From Seminavis robusta (Eukaryota > Bacillariophyta > Bacillariophyceae > Naviculales > Naviculaceae), in NCBI GenBank assembly GCA_903772945.1, contig CAICTM010000041.1:62001-126000 (forward strand): a stretch of 64,000 bases of DNA, read 5' to 3'. The notes beneath the pieces were generated by a model. That model did no database searches and was not told the DNA's origin. It saw nothing but the letters and a program-made list of their open reading frames with translations. Both the position numbers and the translations under genes were made by a program. This document shows positions 52,901-63,023 of the stretch, piece after piece (the first letter of the stretch is position 1; each line of letters starts with the position of its first letter).

Positions 52901-55236
52901 ACAAATCTTCCACCATTCGTTTCGTAACTGACAGAAATGATGGTGGGCTTGAGTACCGGTACGCTGGGCTTGATTTTGATGCCTTGCTTGTCGAAGAATG
53001 CCCAACTCAAGCAGGAATGAAACACTGCGAAGCAGCAAACTCAAACGGGAGGTGTTTTCATGGGCTCTGCTATTGCGCAGGGGGTGTCCCCTGTGCGTGC
53101 CCTTGCGAAGGCGAACCACCCAGCACAGTCGCAGCGAAAGTGGGGCTCACGGTTGGCATAGTTGTTCCACTCTTTATGATGCTCGTCGGTGGCTTTCTAT
53201 TCTACCGCCGGCGCAAGATATTGGCATCTCGAGAGCAGAAAAGAATAATTGCAGAAAAGGAGGCTGAGCTGGAGGCGTTCCGTGATTCCATTGGTAGGTA
53301 GGGGGCGTTTCCTACGATTTTCATTCTGCCGAACAGTAAGTTCTCACACTATCCTCAATTGCTTTCTCTGGAACTTTTAGTCGGTATGAGAGTCGCCGGT
53401 GAGTGACGAGTCGAGTCAGCCAGGCAGACGAGTGCGCTTCGTTGCTTTTGTGCAAGCCAAATTCCTTACCCCTTCTTCTTTTGCCTGCTAAAGTGCGAGA
53501 ATATGTGCCAGTGCCAATGAAGACAAAGAAAGGCAGAGCATTGTCAAAGACAAAGTCTTTGAGACTTTCCGTCACGAAGGAGCCTCCCAAAATCGTTTGG
53601 TGTTGGGAGGAGACGACTCATCTGATGGGAAGTCACACTCCAAGTAGAATCTTTGGTGATCCAAAAGACTGTTGGATTCGCTATGACAAGAAATGCAGCG
53701 CCATGCTGGAGGATGCCTACCAAAACAAATCTGGTGGGTGCCGTCCTCTGAAAGGCTACTTTGTAGATACGAACGCAATGATCCAGACAAAGGAAGCGAC
53801 CGGCTTCCAGCGAAAGGTGCAACGAGTTGTGTGCAGGAAATCCGTGGAGGGGACAAAAGATCTGGACCTTTCTGAGGCAAACTTTAGTGATGGCATGCCA
53901 ACGGAACTTGCCGGGGAACCTCAGGTTGTGCTGGTAAAGGATGACTTGATACAGATATCGAAGAGACACGGGGATTGGGCGTTTGGAACCAAGGTACGAA
54001 CGAACTCTCCACCAGACCGTTTGCACTTTGACAACCATGCATGCCACGTTTACAGTATCATTCGTTTTCTGAAACTTTTGACTTTGAACGCGAATTAAGC
54101 TGTATCATGCGGACGAAGCAGTTGCCAGGGAACTTGTGAAACTGGCTTGCAAAGACGCTCCTAGTACAGACGATGCGAACATCCTTGCTGACACTGGCTG
54201 GTTTCAAGAGGATGCAACAGCTGTTCCTACGGGCGACCAACTAACTGCTTTGCAGGCCAAAGTTGGAGATACAAACGCTCTGGACGCCCCTAGTCACTGG
54301 ATCCCAGTGACGGATCCAACCGTGGCCGAAAGGCACCCCCTGAGTGTTGGCGATACGGAGCGAGATGTCGTTGTTTCTGCTTTTTTGAAGTCCCTCAAGC
54401 CACCGCAATTCAAAAAGAAAGTCAGGGTAAGTGCTATTTGACAAGTAAATGTGGCAGCAGGTCTGATCTGTTTCTGTCATGAGTTATTTGGAATGATTCT
54501 CACGCTGTCGTCCTCGGTTTCTGCATTGGGAAGGTTTCAACTGTGGAAAGAGTTCAAAACCTGGCCATGTGGCAGAGCTTTGTTGTCAAACGACAGACCA
54601 TTTGCTGGCGTGAAACAGAGATGCTCGATGATGGCTCCTCGAAGGATGTACAAAAACGTGCTCTCGAGCGTATTGAACGGCGGTGGCTTTGGCACGGAAC
54701 GAATGCCGAAGTGATGGACAAGATCATGCAGCAAGGGTTCAACCGAAGCTTTTGCGGAAAGGTGAGCAAGTCAATTGTCGTTTCTCTGCATGTCGTCGAT
54801 TCTTGTTGCCCGTTGACTGAATCACTTGTTTGTTTGGCACTTCTGAAAAGAATGCAACCATGCACGGCAAGGGCGTCTACTTTGCGAGAGATGCTTCGTA
54901 CTCTGCTTCTGAGGTTTATGCGGTTCCTGACAAGCATGGCTACCAGTACATGCTGGCGTGCCGTGTTGTTGTGGGTGAGTACTGCAAAGGTGTTATGGAC
55001 GCTCTGACACCCAGCGTTCGAGACTCCGCGACGAATATCCTCTACGACTGCACGGTTGGATTGCTTCCGAACGACACCATGGCCAACCCCTCGATTTACG
55101 TCACATACCACGACGCCCAGGCTTATCCAGAGGTGAGCAAGCTGAGCAACTGTTGCTGCTCAAATGATGCATGCGTGGAGCTCATGTCCCTTCTTTGTTT
55201 TCTGCGCAGTACTTGATCCGATTTCGGTCTCACTAG
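49987..55236 (+). CDS. Transmembrane receptor-like ADP-ribosyltransferase: TauA-like SBP, CUB/EGF ectodomain, TM, WWE, PARP
   Basis: Eight exons: 49987-51438, 51551-53293, 53381-53398 (18 nt), 53494-53993, 54100-54426, 54534-54761, 54851-55132, 55210-55236, with GT-AG borders and consistent phases. Domains by residue: signal peptide 1-30; TauA-type solute-binding domain to about 290 (IANLGSTPAAMAIA, GRTIAVPFGSTMHYQ, IIEAWNANEIDAG); CUB 485-600; EGF 607-637; CUB 640-777; EGF 790-802; CUB-like 806-967; Cys-rich EGF 977-1004; membrane span 1014-1036 (VGLTVGIVVPLFMMLVGGFL); WWE 1105-1190 (VWCWEETTH...GFQRKVQRVV); PARP catalytic domain from 1348. Catalytic positions: WLWHGTN (His), GKGVYFA (Tyr), and NPSIYVTYHDAQ with Ile where PARP1 has Glu988, predicting mono-ADP-ribosylation. 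Exon lengths sum to 4,577 nt, one short of a multiple of 3. The shift lies before 51376, perhaps at the CCCC run near 51347. If that is real, the TauA part would be separate. Confidence 0.82.
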
Positions 55237-55988
55237 AGAATGGACACAGGTTCATGAAGACTGTCTGCCTTCGTTCTGTTGCGTTCAAGCAGACGATTCA
55301 ACCGGAGGATACCGTCTTCAGGTGGAGCTGTAAGAGAGAAGTAGATACCAGGTACCGGTAGTAGATCCAGTCAGGCCACGGGCCCAGGCTGTTGCGAGCT
55401 TGCAACCTGTACCAGTTCAAAGATTCACCAAGTTCGGCTTCCAGATCTTGCAGTCAACAAACTCAATAAACTAGACAACTTCGCTACTCTTTCTAGAACC
55501 CTCTTCGCTTGAATAAAGGCACCCTTTTGGGCCTGTTGCATCATCGGCTTGCAAATTTGGATGTACATGACAGTGTATTCCAATCAAACGTGCAGATATT
55601 TGGGCTTCGTGATCTTCAAAACTAGTAAGTCTCAGCTCTAATGGCTTTTATACGCAGCAAGTCGTTTGGGTGACGTGTCTCTCACCTGGCACCTGGCGTT
55701 AGTTAAACAGTTGTGAGGGAGTGTGCGTACTAAAGCCTCCGAGGATCCTTTTTTTCCAAGCGAGAAACTGGCGAGTCTGAAACTCTAAGTCTATTAATGA
55801 CGGATTCAGAGATGAAGTGTCCGACAACAACCGGTAGAACGCTACTTAACAATTACCCGGCATTGTTTTCCCACTTATTTTACCCGGCAAAGATTGAAGG
55901 CCCATGGAGTAATGGCAACAATCTAGGCTCACAATTTTAACTTCCAGCAGCCAAAGTCAAGTCAATAACTCCAAGCAAACAATCCAAG
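55237..55988. other. Intergenic
   Basis: About 750 bp with no gene seen. GGTACCGGTA at 55350. Confidence 0.4.
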
Positions 55989-56619
55989 ATGATGCGCGTT
56001 TTGTTCCTCTCCATGCTCCTTGCTGTCTTGATCGCCATGGCATCTGCTTCCCACCATGACGAATCCGGTCGTGTAAGTCCATTGCTGTTGTTGCTTCTTT
56101 GTCTGCTTGCTTGCTTGTCCTTCGTAGCTACTAGCTACAATGGCTCATCCATCCACTCACATACATGAATGTTTCAGGCGCTTCGTACCCCTGCTTCCCA
56201 CCAGCCCAAGCATGTAAGTCCACTACTGATGTTGCTTCTTTTGTCTTTCTACTTGGTTGGCTGGTTGTCCTTTGTACTAGCTATTGCTTCATCCACTGCC
56301 TCTCTCACACACACATACACACATGCGTGCATACATGAATATTAAATTTCAGGAGACTCGCAAACTTGATGAAAGTGGAGACAGTGGAGACAGTGGAGAT
56401 AGTGGAGACGGTGAAGGTGAAAGTGGTGATGATGCTGATGATACTGATGATGAGGACTGCTATGATGCGTGCTGGGGTGATGCTACTGACGAAGACATCG
56501 ATGCCTGGACTGAGGACCAATGGGTTGAATGGGAGACGTGTACTGATGCAGCCTGCGATTGCGCCGATGACGAATGCGCAGCTGATCCGGATTGTGTGGA
56601 GGCTGCCTCCTGTGCTTAG
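55989..56619 (+). CDS. Small acidic cysteine-rich secreted protein
   Basis: Three exons (55989-56072, 56178-56213, 56353-56619), all phase 0, giving 128 residues. Signal peptide MMRVLFLSMLLAVLIAMASA. A short His/Pro-containing segment (SHHDESGR, then RTPASHQPKH) is followed by a Ser-Gly-Asp repeat (DSGDSGDSGDGEGESGDD). A domain with eight cysteines ends it (CYDACW, CTDAACDCADDEC, DCVEAASC). The strong Asp/Glu bias suggests Ca2+ or silica/wall-matrix binding after secretion, but this is inference. The end of exon 1 plus its intron start and exon 2 plus its intron start are near copies (CTTCCCACCA...GTAAGTCCA..GCTG/ATG TTGCTTCTT), so exon 2 arose by tandem exon-intron duplication. I do not recognise a named family. 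Confidence 0.75.
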
Positions 56620-57027
56620 ATGAAGCCATGTAGACGAACAAAGGAAAGAAGGAAGGAAGGAAGGAAGGAGGAGAATCAAGAATATGGGCATCAAGGAAGA
56701 TGCAAGGACGGTTTGCTAGTTTGCTGGCGAGTTGCTCCACATTTGTACTAGATGGATGTTGAGCGAGCGACTGTATCATGGCTGGCTAGAAAGCAAGAAG
56801 TGTGTGTTGCAGCAATTCCCAGTGACTACAAGCAAGCAATTTTGGAGGAGAACAATGACATGCCTATAGTTTATAGGTGCATTACTAATAGAAAGAAAAG
56901 TGAATGATTCAATCAATGTACCTACGGAAATTGACGTTTGCTGCTTCAACCACTGTTTCGTGGTGGGATGACCTCTTGTCCTCCACGTCAACAGCTCGTT
57001 AAGGAGAGAGATAGGAGAGCTGCCATT

Positions 57028-57066
57028 ACCTCGGCAGGTTAACTGCCTGAGTTCTCAACCCCTTTA
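57028..57066. repeat. Dispersed 38-nt motif, copy 2
   Basis: ACCTCGGCAG then GTTAACTGCC then TGAGTTCTCAACCCCTTTA; matches 30400-30437. The palindromic middle differs, but the flanks are identical. Confidence 0.6.
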
Positions 57067-57249
57067 TTACTATTTCCTATTCCGGTGAAGCCAAAATATA
57101 GGGATAGAGATAGTCATAAGCCAACCGAACTGAAAATTAATTGAAGGTTCTACAAATTTAAGGGCACTCAACACAATAAGCCAGCACAAGCTACAAAAGT
57201 TACAGTTCCATAAGGGAATGACAGCTGTAAAATTATGGTTAGTGGGCGG

Positions 57250-57387
57250 CAACACACGACGAAGTCGGGTGTTGTCGCCAGGGCTAGCTAGAATAAAAAC
57301 CAGGGCTAGCTAGAATAAAAAAGAAGGTTGCAATGAGGGAATGATACGACTGCACTGGGCGGCAACACACGACGAAGTCGGGTGTTG
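57250..57387. repeat. Direct repeat carrying an 11-bp-arm hairpin, two copies
   Basis: CAACACACGACGAAGTCGGG followed by TGTTG occurs at 57250-57274 and 57363-57387, each inside a longer direct repeat (GGGCGGCAA...CAGGGCTAGCT). The arms CAACACACGAC / GTCGGGTGTTG pair with one mismatch around a GAA loop. A second tandem duplication (CCAGGGCTAGCTAGAATAAA) lies between them. Confidence 0.75.
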
Positions 57388-58039
57388 TCATCAGGGCTAG
57401 CTTGAAAGAAGACTGCAATCTCAAACATGTCATCCTTCTTCTATCTGCTTTCTGCCGAGGTATCGCAGCTTCCGCTGACTTAATTGCACGCTTTATTAGA
57501 TTGTGTTTGGAAGTTGTTTTCACACGGCTCTCTTGGCTTCTAGCCAGCTATTTCTGTCCGTTTGCGGTCGTTGGGCACCGTGGATCCTTTTTTATTCGGG
57601 CCTTTCCTCCCAGCCAACAAGCCAGCAAGGTGTGATCTTCCTTGGCAACATTGGGCTGGATTGTTGCCTGGGCCCTTGAAGCTTGGAGGAAATCGAAGGG
57701 TCATAAATCAAAGATACCATATGGATCCGATTTCAGCCCAACTCTGCGGTGACTACTACTGGTTGCACGGCTTTAGCTAGCTAGCCATTGTGCATGCCAC
57801 CATGCTATCTTGCGTAGCAAAGTCACATTCGGAGCTCAGGAAGCAATGTTTACTTCTTCTTCACGGCAACAAGCCTAGAAGACGAACTTGCTAAGCGGTC
57901 CTCAGCCATACCACCTTATCTAGCTAACTAGCTAGCTAACTATAGCCACCTTGCGGGATAGCTTGCTGTGTTGGCTAGCTAATAGCTGCCAACGGGGTTC
58001 CCGTACTTGCTTTTCGTTCGGGTTGGCAAAAACGCGACC

Positions 58040-61000
58040 ATGGCAGAAAAAGGCGACAATGACGGACCGTCGGAGCGGAAAGAGAAAGTTGACGTTTCGA
58101 CGATGAAGAAGAAGTTTGCTCGTACCATCAGCCAAGAGGATGCAACCCAGTCGCAAGCTTCCCCAGGAGCATCAAGAGCTACGAGGGGGCGACAAGGGGA
58201 ACCCATGTCGGTGTCGTCTCACTCGAGCAGTGGCTCCCTCCGCCGATCCGCTACGACGAATATCACCACGGCACGAAAGTCCTCTCACTCGCCTCAGGCA
58301 GCTATGCGCAGAACTGCCACCACAAATCCCCGAGATAGAATGGGCGTCAATGCCACCGCGCTCAAGATGCAGGAGAGGGCTGCCAAAGACGCAAAGATAC
58401 GACAAGCAGCAACGGCAAAACGAAGCAAAGCAATTGGAGGCTCGTCCGATCATAGCTCAAGTGCTCGTCATCGATCACGTAGTAAATCCCCTTTGCGTTC
58501 CCACACTTCGCCAGACACGATCGGGGGCATGGTGGGATCTGCTGCCGGTGCTACTGCTGCATCGTCAGGAACGGCGGAAGCGACAACTTCCAGCCATCGA
58601 GGTGCATCCGCTGGGACTGCCACATCTAGCACGACGGCATCCAGCCATCGAGGAGCATCTGCCGCCTCAACTACGAGCAGCACCAGCACTACATCTGGTC
58701 CCAGGTTGTCCACAATTGGGCGGGAGTTTGACAACGACGTTCTTTCTGATCTCCCAGAAGGACCAATGACAACGACTCACTCCAATGAAAGAGAGTCCAT
58801 GACCCTGCCAGGTGGCACCGGCACCAACCGTCCCTTCTTTTCCTATATCCGACGTCAAACGAGCGAGGATGCTAGTAGATCTAGTGCTGGTAGTGGGAGC
58901 TTGCAAAACGTTGCCAATTTCAATTTTCTAAGTCTGGGAAGCAGAGGCAGTGGCACGCGGTTGTCGGATGCATCCTCACAGGGAGACGGGACGACACCCA
59001 ACCTGGGCAGTACACTCTTGGCGGATCGCAATGAAAAGTTCAAGCACCAACAATACGTTGATCAGAGCGTCAATCTTATGGATCCTGACTTTGCCACTTT
59101 GGGCAGCGATGATCAGTCCAACACCAACAGGTCGCGCCGCGCACGTTTTGCCAACGACAAGAAGTCCCAAACATCTGTAATGGATCTGGTATTCGGTGGA
59201 GGACACAATGCTAGGGTACGAAAGAAGTCGATGGTCGAGGTCATACTTGGGCCAGATCCGCGGACGTTCAAGCAGCGGCAAAGTTCGTTTCGTGATGATG
59301 AAGACTCGACTTGTGACAGGATTTTGAGCTTTTTGGTATCCAATGCAAGTTGTATCATCATCCTTCTGTTGCTCATTACAGCCACACTGATCACCGCCCT
59401 TATCCTCATCGATCGAGTGCCAGCAATGTCTAGTCCAACGGCGCCCAATGTTGTACTTGCCATCCCTTCAACTCCTGAGCCCACATTAGGGTCTTCCCCC
59501 AACCCGACACAGGCAACAGAACCAACGCATGCACCTGTAATTACTCCACAACCCTCACCGGCAACATCAACTGTGACAGCAACTTCAGGGGCAGCAGCCA
59601 CAAGATCGTCCACCAATGTAGAAGAGACTTCGCAACAAACTCAGCACACTGCTAACGTAAATGTCAAATCAGCCATCAAATTCGTTCACAAGAAAGGAGT
59701 CCCACATGACGCCAGCAAGTCAGCTGCAACTGCCCACACTGCTGCAAAGAAGCACAATGACGGACTTCGGCCAAAAGTATTCTCGCTCCCCATCAAGCAA
59801 AAGTCAACGCCGGCTCCTACTGCGACCCAACTGCCTTCGGATCCGAAATCACACCTGGAATCAATCATTGTTCAAAAGTATGGTCTGACAGATCCCACTG
59901 ATCTCGTGGATCCTCACTCAAGTGCTGCTCGGGCACTCGAATGGGTACTGCAAACGTGGCAGGGCGAACCAATTGAGGTAGATGCCGATGAAGGCGATGG
60001 CATGGACGAGCAAAAGAATGTTGAACGGTACATCGCAGCGGTCTTTTACTATGCAACGCAGCATGAGGAAAACTCGAATCATTCCTCGTCACGACGACAT
60101 TTGAACCATGGCAATTCACACGGCAAAACCCACGGTACCAAGGGTGCTGAGGAAGGAACTAACTGGATTGAAAGTAGCAGTGATGAGTCGATTTGTCAAT
60201 GGAAGGGGATCCGATGCAACAAGAGAGGGATTGTCACTCATCTGAAGCTACCTCGTGCAGGCCTACGAGGGACACTGCCATCGGAACTGCAGGGACTCAA
60301 GGTAAGCGCCGTTGTGTGGTGGCACAGCCTTTTGTGCCTGCTCGTTCTAACGGAATGCACACCTTGTAGAATCTTTATGAGTTGGATGTTGGCCACAACG
60401 AACTTCATGGGACCATCCCAGACGAGATTGGCAACCTGTCAACCCTCACCTACTTCGCCGCTCCGGACAACACGTTGACTGGAACGCTTCCGCCATTGGA
60501 CAATCTCGTTCACCTTCACGAGATCAATCTCGCCAACAATAATCTGGAAGGACCCATTCCGTCCAGCTTCAACGGTTTCCAAGACCTGTTGTATGTTGTG
60601 CTCTCTGGAAATAGATTTGAGAAAACCATACCAACCTTCACAAATTGTGGCAAACTGAGTAAGTCTTTTGCTGAGCTTGCAACCGGGTCACACTTACCCA
60701 TCTCACGGAACGTGATTCATCTACATTTGAAAGAAAAATTGGAGCTGCAAGGCAATAAAATGACGGGGATGATTCCCTTGGAAGCACTATCAAAGCTTGA
60801 GAAGCTCGGTGAGTGCTTTGATTGCAAACCGTGGAGCTGCGTCTTTGTTGCTCTTGGCAATCCACGTCTACTGGGTTCTCCTCACAAATGTTTCACTTGT
60901 CTGCATAGAGGAGCTTAGACTTGGCCACAACTTGTTGACCGGAACTCTTTCATCCACTGGCATCAAAAAGTTTGCCAGTTTAGGTGAGATTTGGTTTCTG

Positions 61001-62070
61001 TGTGCGTGGCACATGATGGAAACAGAGCTCACCCTTTGCGTTTGCAGCTGTGTTGTCGCTCCCAAGCAATCACTTGGGAGGAACATTTCCAGACGTTTTC
61101 GACTCTGTAAGTGCTGTACGAGCCAGGGAGAGTGAATTCTGATAGAGCATCGCTGATGAATTGTCGTCGTTGCTGAATCATGATGAAAAGCACTGGTTGG
61201 GGTTCCGTAAGTGCTCGACGAGGCAAAGTGATATAGAGAGAGAACAATGACGGATCGCTGACAGTCTTGTTTTGCTCCATCACGATGGCCTAGACGAGCT
61301 CGATATCACAGGCAACGCCTTTCGAGGGCCCCTGCCTGCTACTCTTGGAGTCCACACAGAAATTAGTGAGTACTAGATCTGGATTTTCTAGGCTGGACCA
61401 CCGATCGCTTTCATTCGTAGCTGACATTTTCTTGTTCGGCCTCTTGCGCTCTTCAGAACATCTCAACCTAGGTGAAAACCTGTGGACGGGTTCAATACCT
61501 GCGCTCTGGTTTGGACTCACGAACCTGCAGTCTCTGGTGGTAAACAATAGTACACTGAGTGGCTCGATTCCGGCGATTCTAGCGGAATTAAAACACCTTC
61601 GGAATCTGTTTCTCAATCACAATGTAAGTGCAAGGGGGTGGGATACTTGATTTGAGCAGTACCGGTATCTTGTCTCTGCAGCTGATATATAAGCTTGCAT
61701 TGCCGACCATATGTATAGACACTCACGGGACCAATTCCATCGGAGCTTGGAACCTTGAAAAAGCTGAAACATCTGCACCTCGAAGACAACCGTCTCACCG
61801 GTGAGATACCTCCGTCCTTTGCATCTCTGGTGGGCAGTCTAGGTAAGCGAATGCTTGTTGGACACTTGCGAGCTAGTTCTTCCGTGCGTGATCTGACGGT
61901 TCACGAGCGCGCCTAAACTTCCACGGTCAACAGAGTCCCTACTGTTGTTTCGCAACAACCTCGAAGGCAACACATCGTCACTTTGCTCCGAGGACGTTTC
62001 CAATCTACAAGAGTTTGCCACAGATTGTCTTACTGAAGTTGTCTGCGATTGTTGCCTTACATGTTATTGA
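58040..62070 (+). CDS. Diatom LRR receptor-like membrane protein
   Basis: The start is ATG 58040 (MAEKGDNDGPSERKEK); the upstream frame has only a TTG. Exons visible: 58040-60301, 60370-60658, 60734-60808, 60909-60983, 61048-61106, about 61289-61365, 61457-61623, 61719-61842, 61934-62070. The 61107-61290 part is uncertain because intron sequence there is duplicated. A long Ser/Thr/Arg-rich cytoplasmic N-terminus (about 430 residues) leads to one membrane span (CIIILLLLITATLITALILI) and a Thr/Pro-rich stalk. The LRR cap ESSSDESICQWKGIRCNKRG follows, then plant-type LRRs (LYELDVGHNELHGTIPDEIG; L..L.L..N.LTG.IP). The C-terminus is Cys-rich (CLTEVVCDCCLTCY). This is a common diatom architecture: LRR ectodomain outside, no kinase. 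Ligand and partners are unknown. Confidence 0.85.
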
Positions 62071-62776
62071 TGAACGATCGGTAGACGATCTATATCGCTG
62101 CTGCATGATCGAATGATTCGCTCAATCAAAGAGGCAACACTGCCTCTTACTTGACAAAGAAGAGAACAAGGAACAGTTTTCGCAATAAGAAGCATGTCGC
62201 CGCTGCACGAAGACGAAGCAATTAAGTACAGTATGACGTGACTTCTGACTAGCTAGATAGAGATTTCATTACGAGCTTCATTGATAGATACTATCTCATG
62301 ATCGAGCTTGCAACCGGACCGTAACAAACACAAATCGAACCGGTTTGCACCACTGAGCCGGGTTTGGTTACATGTAATTGTTCCACGCTGACGTCCCACT
62401 CTTTCCTAGCAGAACGCTGGCGCGCATCTGGTCCTACAAGTTGGGCGCGACCAAACCAATTTGAACTACAGTACAGTGTAGTACATTCTTTGAAAAGCAT
62501 GTCCAACTCAAACCACGTCTCACGTCACACAATTGCTGACGTTCGTTTTATTTTATTTTGAAATGAAATGGCATGAAATCATTTCGGCTTTTGATTTTGG
62601 TTTGTTGTGACGTTGCCCGATTTTGATTTTGATTTTGAGTTGTCTTTGAAACAGTTTCGCTGAAATGAAACGACCGCAAATGAAACGACATAGCAAAACC
62701 AAGCTCTTTCTCTCTTCACTCAGCACAACAACACAACAACACAAAAACAAAGTCTTCTTCTTCCTCTCGAAGACTT
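62071..62776. other. Intergenic
   Basis: About 700 bp. A TGATTTTGATTTTGA run near 62620 and a CAACAACACAACAACAC run near 62728. No gene. Confidence 0.4.
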
Positions 62777-63023
62777 GCATGACGATGACACCTTTGCCGG
62801 TGCTGCTTGCAGGAGAGTGATTGGGCTTCCCCTGTGGGGCCCACCGTTCACTCTTCGCCGGCAATGGTGTTGTCTTGCGGTGGTTCCATTGTGGGGTGGG
62901 TCGTCCTCGTGCATGACGATGACACCTTTGCCGGTGCTGCTTGCAGGAGAGTGATTGGGCTTCCCCTGTGGGGCCCACTGTTCACTCTTCGCCGGCAATG
63001 GTGTTGTCTTGCGGTGGTTCCAG
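62777..63023. repeat. 134-bp tandem repeat (about 1.8 units)
   Basis: GCATGACGATGACACCTTTG starts units at 62777 and 62911; they are nearly identical to TTGTCTTGCGGTGGTTCCA at 63003-63021. Variants of the closing TGTCTTGCGGTGGTTCC plus GTGGGTTGG recur at about 63165 and 63625, so an older array extended further. Confidence 0.8.

Larger units (their letters stand above)
56620..58039. other. Intergenic with several repeats
   Basis: A (GAAG)n run at 56641-56670, the dispersed motif at 57028, the hairpin pair at 57250/57363 and a CTAGCTAAC cluster at 57918-57945. No gene supported. Confidence 0.5.
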
